NCBI GenBank assembly: GCA_947184155.2
Contig: CAMXCT020000824.1
Span: 324,001 to 388,000 of the forward strand
Reading direction: 5' to 3'
Source: Cladocopium goreaui
Taxonomy: Eukaryota > Sar > Dinophyceae > Suessiales > Symbiodiniaceae
Length of the DNA stretch: 64,000 nt
Shown: one piece after another, positions 11,484-21,600 of the stretch
Layout of the letters: every line of letters starts with the position of its first letter
Position numbering within the stretch: position 1 is the stretch's first letter
Program-made: the position numbers and the translations under genes
Notes under the pieces: model-generated
Told to the model about the DNA's origin: nothing
The model's database searches: none
The model's input: the letters and a program-made list of their open reading frames with translations, nothing else

Positions 11484-11614
11484 TACAATGTGGGCCCCCC
11501 CAGTGATGTTAGTTGGTTTATAAACCCCATTAACTATAGTTATAAGTATCATAAACCATAGTGAAATTGGAGTTATGTTCACCAACTTAGCTATCTTGGG
11601 GGCCCCACATTGTA
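11484..11614. repeat. MITE family F, copy 2
   Basis: TACAATGTGGGCCCC ... GGGGCCCCACATTGTA, 131 bp. TA borders are present on both sides, as in family A. Confidence 0.85.
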
Positions 11615-11962
11615 TGTTAGTGTACCAGACTATTTTTTTGGGGGTTTCAGTTCTCCAAGATCCCAAATTAGCCTTCATGATTATATCCTATCATTTTCAT
11701 CAACCTCGTTGTCTCCATTATCACAACTGTTATTATTTGCCAGAAGGTAAATCTCCATTATTTATAGTTACAGTATAATCTATTGATTATGATTAACCAC
11801 TATTAATTAACCACTATGAAAACCATGAGGGACAACCACCATGAACCGCCAAGTTCGCATGGTTATAATCCATTGATTATTATTATTAATCACTATTAAC
11901 CACTATTAACCATAGGAAAACCACCATTCTGACCCACCAATTTCGCATGGTGATTTTCCCAG

Positions 11963-12082
11963 GTGCCCGGTTTCACGCTGCACAACTACGGCCTGGGCGC
12001 TCAGACGAAGCGCCGCTGGCTGCGGCTGCAGGGCACCGCCTCGCGGGTGGTGGCCTCGGAGGCTTCGGAGGCCTCGGGGAAC
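11963..12082 (+). CDS. FkbM-type methyltransferase, internal exon
   Basis: A 120 bp exon, phase 0 to 0, with acceptor TTTTCCCAG and donor GTGGCG. The frame reads VPGFTLHNYGLGAQTKRRW and then LRLQGTASRVVAS. In FkbM-type enzymes the segment after the SAM-binding strand often reads like NxGLG with a basic or hydrophobic strand following, and the NYGLGA here fits. Strong GC enrichment against the flanks. It joins in phase to the 14358 exon. The GT could instead lie a little further downstream, since the frame stays open. Confidence 0.6.
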
Positions 12083-12365
12083 GTGGCGACTTCACCATGG
12101 GGAAAACCTGTGAAAAACATCTGTTTTTGGCAACAAAATCCAGGAATTCCTCATTTTCTACAAGGAATTCTGATAGAGTGCTTGGACTGTATGGAAAACA
12201 AATGGAACAATGGGGGATTGAAGCAAGAAAAATATGAGAAACACATGTGGAAACATGATGAAAACTGATGATTTAAGCAAGCGAAAGTGGTGGAAGATGA
12301 CGATTTGACAACCGCGAAGGTAGGGGAACATGAGATGTTAACTAACAACACTAATTACTGAGATT

Positions 12366-12471
12366 TACCCTCTGGTAAACAAACATAGCTATTAAAAATG
12401 GCCATTTATAGTGGATTTACCCATTGAAAAAGGTGATTTTCCATAGTTATGTTAAAAATTACCGGAAGGTA
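12366..12471. repeat. MITE family A, copy 4
   Basis: TACCCTCTGGTAAACAAACA ... TTACCGGAAGGTA, with two changes in the right terminus. Confidence 0.82.
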
Positions 12472-12636
12472 ACTAACAAAAATGATTGAACATGAGGATT
12501 TACAGTTGGCAAAGGTGCAAGGTCGTGCTCCAGTTCGGGTTTACGGCGGAGATTCTCCATTCGCATTTTATGGGGACACTCCAACTTACAACTGGGGGTC
12601 ATGACCCATAGAACTCATATAAGGATAGTTGAATAT

Positions 12637-12754
12637 TACCCTCTGGTTATTTAACATAGCCATGGAAAATCACCATTTTTAATAGGTAAACCCAGGTAAA
12701 CCATCTATAAATGGGCCATTTTCCATGGCTATGTTAAATAACCAGAGGGGGGTA
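12637..12754. repeat. MITE family A, subtype B copy 2
   Basis: TACCCTCTGGTTATTTAACA ... TTAAATAACCAGAGG. A short internal duplication of GGTAAACC makes it longer than usual. Confidence 0.85.
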
Positions 12755-12844
12755 TATACAAACCGTATAACTACAGGTTTATAGTAGCAACAACAAGATA
12801 CTGTAGTTACTTCCAACAAGATGGAAAAGTAAAAGATAGTAAAA

Positions 12845-12954
12845 CTGGTTGGTGGTTTGGAACTTTTTTTTTATTTATCCACATATTGGGAATGTCATCA
12901 TCCCAACTGACGAACTCCATCATTTTTCAGAGGGCTAGGTCAACCACCAACCAG
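12845..12954. repeat. MITE family D, copy 5
   Basis: CTGGTTGGTGG ... CCACCAACCAG, with the internal CTGACGAACTCC..TTTTTCAG block intact. Confidence 0.86.
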
Positions 12955-13440
12955 ATTATGATCTATATTCCAATTAAATCTTGTATCTCAGTATCTCATT
13001 GTATCTCATTGTATATCCCAATGATATCCCCATGATATTCACGTTTTTTGTTTGGTCAAACCCTCATTTTTCCTCCAGTCTGACCCTCAATTTATGTGTG
13101 TTCAATCCCTGGCTTTCGTTCGGATTTCCCAAAAATCAAACGTGGCGTGGCAACGGGAGATCCCAGAACGAGTTACGGAGGCGTTTCATGGGAAAGTCAT
13201 CTATAAATTGGGGGATTTCCAGGCTGCCACGTTTGATGCTAGGGGTATTATGGTTAGCAGAAGGGACCTTAATATCCTTAATCTCTTGCTCTAAATATTG
13301 GGAGATTGATCCAAGCCAGCGTGTTTTGCAGGGTATCAATGATTTTTTTGACTATGATTCAAGCCGCACAAATAGGGGTATAAAGCCAACTGAGCCATTA
13401 TAAACATCATTGTTGATTGGTTAGCACAGGGGATTATACT
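12955..13440. other. Intronic, open frames of unclear meaning
   Basis: Frames are open on both strands at about 12980-13400 and the GC content is slightly raised, but no family resemblance or clean exon borders are seen. It may be an old repeat. Confidence 0.25.
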
Positions 13441-13591
13441 AATGTCAACCCTGGATTAATAAACCCCGTTTACGGTTGTTTAATTGGGGGGGTACCATAT
13501 AAAAGTCTTGGATGAAGTGACAACATGGGAGGAGTACCCCCTTTTTTTCAAATAGTCACCATGTTTTTTTGCCAAATCCAGGGTTGACATT
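13441..13591. repeat. MITE family H, copy 1
   Basis: AATGTCAACCCTGGATT at the left and its complement AATCCAGGGTTGACATT at the right, 151 bp. A partial relative with AATGTCAACTCTGGATT begins near 61932. Confidence 0.75.
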
Positions 13592-13886
13592 AACCATGGC
13601 TATTAACTATTATATCATCATTAACCACTACTGTATATTAACCATATTAAACCATTATTATTCACCATTATTAACCATTGGTAAACATTTTGGGGATTAC
13701 CAAATTACCAAATTACCATGATGCGAATATGCGAATCAACCAGCCAGGGGGTCAAGCAGGGGTCAATTGGATGGGAAAGGATGAGCCATTTTTTCCATGG
13801 CTCCAAAAAATCATGGGCCAGGGCCATCTTGTTGGTTAAAAAAACGCCAGATTGGAACAATATGGAACAATGATATACATGCAGGG

Positions 13887-13948
13887 TAGCTACAGGATGG
13901 TGCCCCCCCAGTGATGTTAGTTGGTTTATAACCCCCATTAACTATAAG
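13887..13948. repeat. MITE family F left half, followed by family D
   Basis: Same half-F plus D composite as at 7788-7956, preceded in both places by GCCAGATTGGAACAAT and GCAGGGT. Confidence 0.6.
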
Positions 13949-14060
13949 CTGGTTGGTGGTGACTGGAACATGGCTTTTATGTCTTTCCATAATATATGGG
14001 AATAAGAATCCCAACTGACGAACTCATATTTTTCAGAGGGCTAGGTCAACCACCAACCAG
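13949..14060. repeat. MITE family D, copy 6
   Basis: CTGGTTGGTGGTGACTGG ... AACCACCAACCAG. It belongs to the subgroup with GGTGACTGGAAC in place of GGTTTGGAAC, as at 7848, 15221 and 37331. Confidence 0.85.
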
Positions 14061-14357
14061 TAATGGAATTCTTGAGAGCATATCATGCTTGGCCATCTTG
14101 TTGGTTGCAGACAACGTGTTGTCGGACGTTTCGTAACTTCTGTGTATCTGGGGGGTGCCTTATAGAACCACCATAAGGCTGGTATAGGCGGGTTATATCT
14201 ATAATAATATATATATATAATTTATATACATATTTGTAAGCATAGTTGTAGGGCCCCATATCTCAACTTATGGAAATTCGAAATCCCATAGCTATACCCT
14301 ATACGTAGCTTTAATAACCCCAACTGCAACCCCAACATGCGGAAAAAGTCATTGCAG

Positions 14358-14487
14358 GAGGATACAGAAGCGGTTCTGATCCGCTCCGCAGCGGAAGCGA
14401 TCCCAGAGGTGCTGGCGCAAAGTCGCCGAGATCATGTGGAACTGCTTCATGTGAATTGCGAAGGATGCGAGTATGATGCTTTGCTTG
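14358..14487 (+). CDS. FkbM-type methyltransferase, acidic-motif exon
   Basis: Begins after ATTGCAG in phase 0 and reads EDTEAVLIRSAAEAIPEVLA and on to HVELLHVNCEGCEYDALLG. The last segment matches the conserved FkbM motif usually written LLKIDVEGxExxVL, which lies next to the active site. Together with the SAM-loop exon at 6230 it identifies the family. It ends in phase 1 at a GT (14488). A MITE of family A starts only 7 bp later and GTGGATTGC occurs on both sides of it, so the intron here may begin with the element. What follows in the mRNA is uncertain. Confidence 0.68.
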
Positions 14488-14494
14488 GTGGATT

Positions 14495-14607
14495 GCCCTC
14501 TGGTAAACGTTTACACTTTGCGAAGTGGAAAGATCCACCATATTTCTATAAACCAACTATAAATCACCCATATTTTCAACAGCAAAATGTAAACGTTTAC
14601 CAGAGGC
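14495..14607. repeat. MITE family A copy abutting an exon
   Basis: GCCCTCTGGTAAACGTTTAC ... GTAAACGTTTACCAGAGGC. GC and not TA borders it, and the inner repeat is the GTAAACGTTTAC variant also found at 57258 and 63772. The interior differs from the common core. GTGGATTGC stands at 14488-14496 and again just after the element near 14614. Confidence 0.8.
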
Positions 14608-14871
14608 AAAATGTGGATTGCAGAAACGCCAACAGACTGAGGATTTCATAGATTTCACCGCAAAATTGGTAGAGATTTTCCCAAAGATTCTTGGAACACA
14701 TCTTGCTATCAAACATGAAGGTTTTTTTCATGAAGATGGGGTAGATTTCAGTTTGGAAGCAATGATTCCTGGGTGTTTTTTTAGCTTGGGAATCAGAATT
14801 TTTTAGATGAGGGATGCAAGTCAGTGGGACATTTTTTTCTTGACCACGCACCCTTTTTTGTTTTTTTATCA

Positions 14872-14987
14872 GCGGCTGCCAAGTTCTACAAACTCGAGAT
14901 AGTCCCAGTCCTTGCGAACTATAGCAGTCAGTTCCACTTAAGTGGGCCTACTATGGCTCTAACTAGTTGGGTTTATTCCAAAGATTA
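14872..14987 (+). CDS. Possible internal exon, unassigned
   Basis: A pyrimidine tract ending TTTATCAG precedes an open frame reading AAKFYKLEIVPVLANYSSQF. The phase would fit the end of the 14358 exon, but the peptide does not match what usually follows the FkbM acidic motif. Weak candidate. Confidence 0.25.
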
Positions 14988-15101
14988 AGGTGGTTATGAC
15001 CATTTATTCCGCTTGTTATGATGGTTATAACATGTTATAACGGCGCCAAACAGCCAACCAGATGCTCACCATGGCTTCAGCTGGGCCGCAAGGATGTGGT
15101 C

Positions 15102-15172
15102 CAGGGCTTGAGGGATACTGGACATTTGGCGCGCATCTCACAAGTGCAGCTGGGCGGCAATCATGGAGGGAC
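15102..15172 (+). CDS. Possible FkbM-type methyltransferase exon
   Basis: A GC-rich island after GTGGTCCAG reads GLRDTGHLARISQVQLGGNH. Its tail resembles the IxxVQxGxH strand that often follows the acidic motif in FkbM proteins. The exact phase with the neighbouring exons cannot be settled, and another frame is open. If real, the retrotransposon inserted in the intron about 140 bp downstream. Confidence 0.35.
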
Positions 15173-15220
15173 GACCGTAGAAATTGAGGGATGGCAGAGC
15201 CACATTGGTTGGAACCATTT

Positions 15221-15316
15221 TTGGTTGGTGGTGACTGGAACATTTTTTTATTTTCCATTTCATATATGGGAATGTTCCTTCCCATTGACTTTCATATTTT
15301 TCAGAGGAGTTGAAAC
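15221..15316. repeat. MITE family D, copy 7, left part (split by copia)
   Basis: TTGGTTGGTGGTGACTGG ... CAGAGGAGTTGAAAC. The element is interrupted by the LTR retrotransposon. Its remaining right end, beginning with the duplicated GAAAC, is at 31734-31748. Confidence 0.88.
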
Positions 15317-15627
15317 TGCGAATTGCATATTCCCTATTTAGCATTCATGTCATGACTTTGCAATTGTCATTTCAATCAATGGGCATTTCACCATAGCCCT
15401 TTTTCCAAGCTCAAAGATCGGTCGGAAGACCGGTGAGTCCAACGTGAAGGACTTTGGAAAGAGAGTTAAAAGCGCAGGACCACTTGTCTGACCGTGGAGG
15501 ACTTTGTGTGTCTAACGCAAGGAGTTTGAGGTGTGGACTAGTACCTGGCTTTTCTGGCCGCAGACGTGTCAGGACTGTCAGTGCTAGTGCCCCCGATAAT
15601 ATTACCCGGGTGAACCTGTCGCGAACA
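15317..15627 (+). repeat. 5' LTR
   Basis: 311 bp, begins TGCGAATTGC, ends CGCGAACA. It contains a small hairpin (CGGTC GGAA GACCG, near 15420-15433) followed at once by GGTGAGTCC, a good 5' splice-donor look-alike. No TATA box is evident. A CCCTTTTTCC stretch lies just upstream of the hairpin. Confidence 0.95.
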
Positions 15628-15644
15628 GATTATGAGCCCAACGC
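15628..15644 (+). promoter_or_regulatory. Primer-binding site, tRNA-Met anticodon arm
   Basis: The 17 bases right after the LTR, GATTATGAGCCCAACGC, are complementary to GCGTTGGGCTCATAATC. This has the form of the anticodon stem and loop (CUCAUAA, anticodon CAU) of a methionine tRNA. Drosophila copia is known to prime from a 5' half-tRNA-Met ending at nucleotide 39. With one spacer base the 3' end predicted here falls at the same nucleotide. The ATG of the long frame (15632) lies inside this site. Confidence 0.75.
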
Positions 15645-18600
15645 ATGGGGACTCTGCTGAAATGATGCTCAGAAGAAGAAGGTCTGAGCCTGATGATGAA
15701 GAGTCAAAGAAAGACCAAACAGCGTCAAGCACCCGGGCAAGCGCGAGGAACCAAGGGGCAGAGATGGCTCTAGTGGCAGTGGATAGGGAAAGGGTTGGAA
15801 AGCCTTCACCAAATGGTCCTGTTGGGGAAGATATGAAAACCCCCTTGCCAATAGAAGACTTTCCAGCAGAACCTGTAGGATCCCCTAAGGCCCTAGGACC
15901 TAGGAACCTCCAGCCACTGTTCAATGAAGCTCAGCTAAAGAAGGCTGAGGAGCTCAGGTTGAGTGCACCACTTTTGCAGGGCCCAAGCCCCACCGCAGTA
16001 AGCCAGTCCACCGGCGGATGGGATGGGGGTTTGGCGGCAGGGAAGGTGGGAATGGGGAAGGAAGCTGACATGTCAGAGGGACCATCAAGGAAGGGTCCGG
16101 AAGTCTTGATGATGTCACCAATGGGATATCCCTTAGCACCTCAACATGGTTATGGATACGTGCCACACCCCACACAACAAGGAATGTTTGATGAGATGAT
16201 GTGGCAGTTTCGACAAGAAATGGGACAAATGTCAAAGTCTCTCACCCAGCTTCAAGAAGAAAATTTGAGGTTGAGGATTCAGCTTATGGAAGAACGAGAG
16301 ACTAGATACACAACACCTCCCGATGTCACTCCTGCTGAAGGTCTCCGTGACAGCGCCCGCCGTCAGAAGGTTTCAGGAAAGAAGCCCAAGTCCAAAGGTG
16401 TAGAAGCCAAGCAGGAAGACTTTGAAGCTTCGAAGCCAAAGGAGGCTGCAGGTCGAGGAGAACAGGAGGCTGAGACCCCCAAAGCAGAGGAGGAAGTGAT
16501 TGGAAGGAAGCTTGAAGAAGTTTCTAAGGAGGATGGTCCAGCTGGACAGCAAGAGTCCAGTGAGGAGAGTCAATCGATTCAAGAAGAGGAGTCGGAAGAT
16601 TCAGTGAATGTGAAAGATCACAAAGGAAGATCAAAAAAGGAGGACACCACAGTGGACGCGATGCTCAAGTTGATGCAAGGGATGCAATCGCTGCAACAAC
16701 AGCTCTTGGATCGAGAGACGATCAGGGGCCGACGGCTAACAGAGGACGATGAAGAGGAGCATGTGAGGAGCAGTGTAGAGCTGCACAAACTGCCGGAGTG
16801 GACAGCTGAGAATGCTCCGGTGGACTTACAGGACTGGTTGCTTCTCATCCATGCACAGATGTCGGATCTCACTACCAGCAGTTCAGAATGGGGGGATCTA
16901 GTGGTTGAGACTGCGAAGGACTGGTACCACAAACACCAAGCGATGAAGCCCGTCGACAAGCTGAAGCATGAAGTCAGGGCACCACCGCAACTACAGCAGA
17001 AGAAATGGAGAAGGTTGGAGAAGAGAGGAAGCAGTTTGCTTCTTCAGGCCTTGCCCAGTAGTCAGCGTGATGACATTGTGGCAGGGAAAGACCTTTCAGT
17101 GTTGGCGATTTTGGCAAAACTCCTCAACAACTACCAGCCTGGTGGTTCCCATGAAAAAGCAGCAGTGCTGGCCGCTTTGAAGCTGCCGGCAGAAGCGGTG
17201 GGGATCGGCGAGGGCATCCTGGGACTACGTCGTTGGTTGAGATGGAAGAAAAGGGCAGAAGACATGGGCCTTCAGTTGCCCGATCCATCGGTCCTTTTGA
17301 GGGGCCTGGACCGGCTGGTCTCCAAGATTTTGGCTGGCAATCCAACCTTGCAGTTTCGCATTAACCTGACGAGGACAACACTGATGGTGGATTCTGTGCC
17401 CACTATGTCTTCCATTGACCAGTTGGCCGAATGCTTACTGGCTGAGATGGACCAGGTCTCCTATGCCAAAAAGAAGGAAAAGGCAGCCATCGCAGGAGTT
17501 CCTAAAGCTTGGAAGATGGAGGAGGCAGGAAAAAGAAGCGAAGTGCCTCAAGCCAAGAAGGGCGATGAGGGTAAGAAGGAGATGCCAAAGTGTAATTACT
17601 TCCTGACGGAGAATGGATGCCGTCGAGGAAAAGCTTGCAGATGGGATCACAACCAGAAGGATGACCAGCGTCGCTGCTGGAATTGCGGGTCCACAAAGCA
17701 CTTCTCCAACAAATGTCCAGTGAGTGAGGGCCAAGGAGAAGTCAAAGTGGCCAAAGCCGAAAAAGATGGCGAAGCCAGAAAGAAGAAGAATGATGAGGAG
17801 GACAATCAGTCCGACCGAGCAGTTGCTGGAGCGGACGATATGAAGAGTCTACTGGAAGAAGCTGGAAAGATGCTAAAGGTGATTCCAGGAGCTTCGCAGG
17901 AAAGCTCATCGGTTGAGGAGACCGGTGATGCCAAAATCAGGAGACTTCAAAGACAGCTGGATGAGCTTCGAGCTTCTTCGGTGAGAGTGCTGCGATTGGC
18001 CAGGGTCCAAGCAGCTGTGGAAGATTTGGGACTCCTTGACAGCGGAGCTACCCATCCTCTTCGACCTCCAAAGAAAGATGAGGATCTGTCCAAATGTCAA
18101 AAGGTGAGGATCAATCTGGCCGGAGGAAAACAAACAATGATGATGCTTTCAGAAGGTGGTGCCATCATAGGCTCTGAGGATGTGGAGCCCATCGTGCCAC
18201 TGGGAGCGTTGGTGGAGAACTTGGGTTGCTCTTTGCAATGGACCGAAGGCCATATGGTCCTGTATCACCCCTTCAAGGGGCAGATTAGCACCCAGCTCAA
18301 AGAAGGTTGCCCGATGATCAACAAGTCTGATGCTTTGGAGTTGATCGAGGAGTTGGAAAAGAAGGCACCCGAGCTGAGGAGTGTAGAAGGATCCGCAGCT
18401 GAAGCCTACATGCACTGGATGAAGCGCTTGGTAGAAGAACACCCAGCACTTCAAGGAGTTCCAAAAAGAATCACAGAAAGGTTGGTGATCAGCCCTAAGG
18501 AAGGACATATCACCGGAAACCGAAGCCGAAGAAAGCTATGGAAGAAAGAAGGAGGTGTGACGTTGTACCTCTACTCAGGACCCAATGAAGGGTATACTAT

Positions 18601-21600
18601 GGCCAAGGCCATTCAGCTCCTCGGAGGAGAGAAAAGAAAGGTCATAGCGGTGGACATCAAGAACGGAGCCAAATGGGATATGATGGAGGATGACCTCTAT
18701 GCTGAGCTCATGGACATGGTCATCAAGGGCCAAGTGGAGTCCCTGGTGATGTCTCCAAATTGTCGCACTCGCTCAAAGCTCCGACACTGTGAAGTTGAAG
18801 GAGTTGATCTCCCCGGACCGGTCCGAGAGTGGAACGGTGGAGAATGGGGAAAGAAGGGCATCGGAGAAAGAGAGGAGAAGAAGTGCCATGAAGATGATGT
18901 GATGCTCTTCAGAGGACTCATGCTCTACATGGTTGCCCAGGAGATCAGGAAAGCATCCCGCCACACCAAAGACATCGACCTTGTCTTTGAGCACCCCAGC
19001 ACCCCGGCAAACATGCCACAGGTGGTATCGTTCTGGTCCACCCCCCAATGGCAAGCACTCAAGCAAGCATACGGCCTGTGGGAGATCCACTTAGACCAAG
19101 GGAAGCTTGGAGGAGGAGGGGTCAAACCCACAACGTTGGGCGGCAACTTGCGCATGCAAGTACCCAGCGTGGTCGTACCAGCACCACAACCTCGATGCAC
19201 ACATGGCAAAACAAAAGAGCAGATAGTGCAGGAATCCCAAAACCTTTCCAGATGGGTCCCTCTGCTTACCGACATGGTAGCATGCGCCCTGCTGGAGTCC
19301 CAAGGGATCACCCCGAAGTTGAGATCCTGGAGGACACATGTCCAACGATGCCACCAGCCTTTCAGAAAAGACTGCAAAGTATGTCAAGAGGCTGCAGCAA
19401 GAGCGAGACCTCACCGGCATCAAAAACTTCCCCCAAGAGCTGGCGTTCTTTCGGTCGACATCGCCGGACCACTCACCAAAGCTCCAGACCTGGGCAAAGA
19501 CCATGCTCGTTTTGTCCTGGTCGCGGCGTTCACCTGGCCTACAGGCCTGAAGGGTGACGACTTGGAAGAGTTGCCCGAGGAGGATGATGAGGGTGATTTC
19601 CCAGGCTGGGAAGAAGATGAGGAGAAACCAAAAGAAGAGATAGGGTCCCAAAAGCCAGGAGCCAAGAAGCGAGGCAGGCCAAGGAAGAAAGACCCTGAGG
19701 AGGAGTTTGAGGAGCTGCTGAGGAGAGAGCAGGAAGAACAGAAGCAGAAACGGCAGAAGGAAAAGGAGGCTGCAGAACCCCCAGGAACTGAGGAGCCCTT
19801 AAAGGAGGCCGCAGAACCCCCAGGAGTTGAGGAGCCCTTGAAGGAGGCTGCAGACCCCCAGAAGAAAGATGATGATGAAAAGGAAGGGGACTATATGACC
19901 CGGGTGGCGCCCGATGTTGAATATGAGCCCACTGAACCGGGCGAAGACCCTTTCCCACAGGTGCCAGCACCAGATGTCCCTGAAGAGCAACAGGCACAAA
20001 TACAAGTGCACCGTTTGGCATTCCCCTTGCCAGACAAGAGAGGCATCACGATCTTGAATGCCCTGATCGATGCCTACCTCACCTTGAGGAGTGAAGGCAT
20101 GTTTGTCAATCAGCTCCACTCCGATTTAGGAGGTGAGTTCACTGGAGCGTACATTGAAAAGTGGTGCAGGGAAAGATGCATCCTCACAACAACAACCCCA
20201 GGGGTATCCCCTCAAACCAACGGCCGAGCAGAAAGGGCCGTACAAGCAATGAAGACAGAGACGAAGAAAATCCTGCGTGGCGCGCAGGTGGGTATCGAAT
20301 GGTGGCCGATTGCTGTTCGATATCTCAATGAAGTATGGAAGAGAAACAGAACAGAGGCCATTGGGGCCATCCCACCGTTCATGTCCAAAGTGCTGATCAG
20401 AAGAAGGTATTGGCGCACAAAGGACATGGAACCCAACAACGAAGAGGTTCACTACCTCGCCCCATCCTGGCGGAACTATGGGCATTGGGTACTTCGCTCA
20501 GACAACACACAAACCTTGACCAGGGCTGTCATCACCAACACCGTGGAGCCAGTCACTGAGGACACGTGGATTGCCTTAGAAGACAATCTGACTCCCTTGG
20601 ATCTTCGAAGGAGAATTCGAGGAAAAGCCATGATCAGAAAGGTACAAGAGGAGAAAGATGAAGAAAGCAGGCAAGACAGGCTGAAGCGGGAAAAGGTGAT
20701 ACAGGAAGAGGCAGAACATGCCTTCTATGATGATGAAGAGGTTGTTGAGGCCGTACTCAGGGGGGTGAAAGCCATGCAAGAGATGGATCAAGAGGATGAA
20801 GGAGAAGTGCTCCAAACGAAAATTGTGGGCACTGCCGAGGTGGTCAAAAAGAAAGACCTTTGGCATCAGGCCATTTCCAATGAGATCAATTCACTCTTCT
20901 CAGAAAAGAAAGCGTTGAAGCTTTTGACGAAAGAGGAGAGCGACAAGTATCTCAAAGAAAGAGGAGCGATTCCACTACCTTCCAAGACCGTATTTACGGT
21001 GAAGCCAGACCCGGCTGAGCGTCGGGGAAAGCGAAAATGCCGCATAGTCGCATGTGGCAACTATGAGACTGTGGGTGGAGATGAAAACTGTTTTGCGGCA
21101 GGGGCAGATGCTGCTGCCCTTAGGCTGGCGCTTGCTCTGGCCACAGTTCGCAAATGGTGCGGAATCAATGTGGACATTCGCACCGCCTTTTTGAACGCTC
21201 CCTGGAAACATGAAAAGGGGGGTGAAGATTGGTTTTTTGAAGAAGAAGGCGAAGAAGCTCCGCTGCCAATGCTTCTTAGGCCACCACCAATTTTGGTCAA
21301 ACTTGGCTACTTTCCTCCCTATCAGCTCTGGGAGGTTTTGCGGGCTCTTTATGGCTTCCGGAGGTCTCCGAAACTCTGGAAGGATTACAGAGATGAGGAG
21401 ATGGAAAAGATGAGAGTTGGAAAGATGAGGTTGCATCAGCTTGAATCAGAGCCGAGTACATGGGCCATCCGCCAAGAAGAAACTGGCGATTTGCAAGGGC
21501 TCATGCTCACCTATGTTGATGACATTTTGGTCCTTGCCTCAGAGGAGACTGCAGAAGCTTGGATCAGCTGCATCCAATCCAAGTGGGAAACCTCCGTCCC

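Noticed and set aside
15597-15605. TAATATTAC in the LTR, identical to the rolling-circle nick motif of some small DNA replicons
   Set aside because: Only a 4 bp stem surrounds it, there is no Rep gene, and it lies in an LTR with a full retroelement explanation. Probably coincidence.
19091-20485. Several minus-strand frames of 100-190 codons within gag-pol
   Set aside because: Complement shadows of the plus-strand coding bias. The plus strand has all catalytic motifs.
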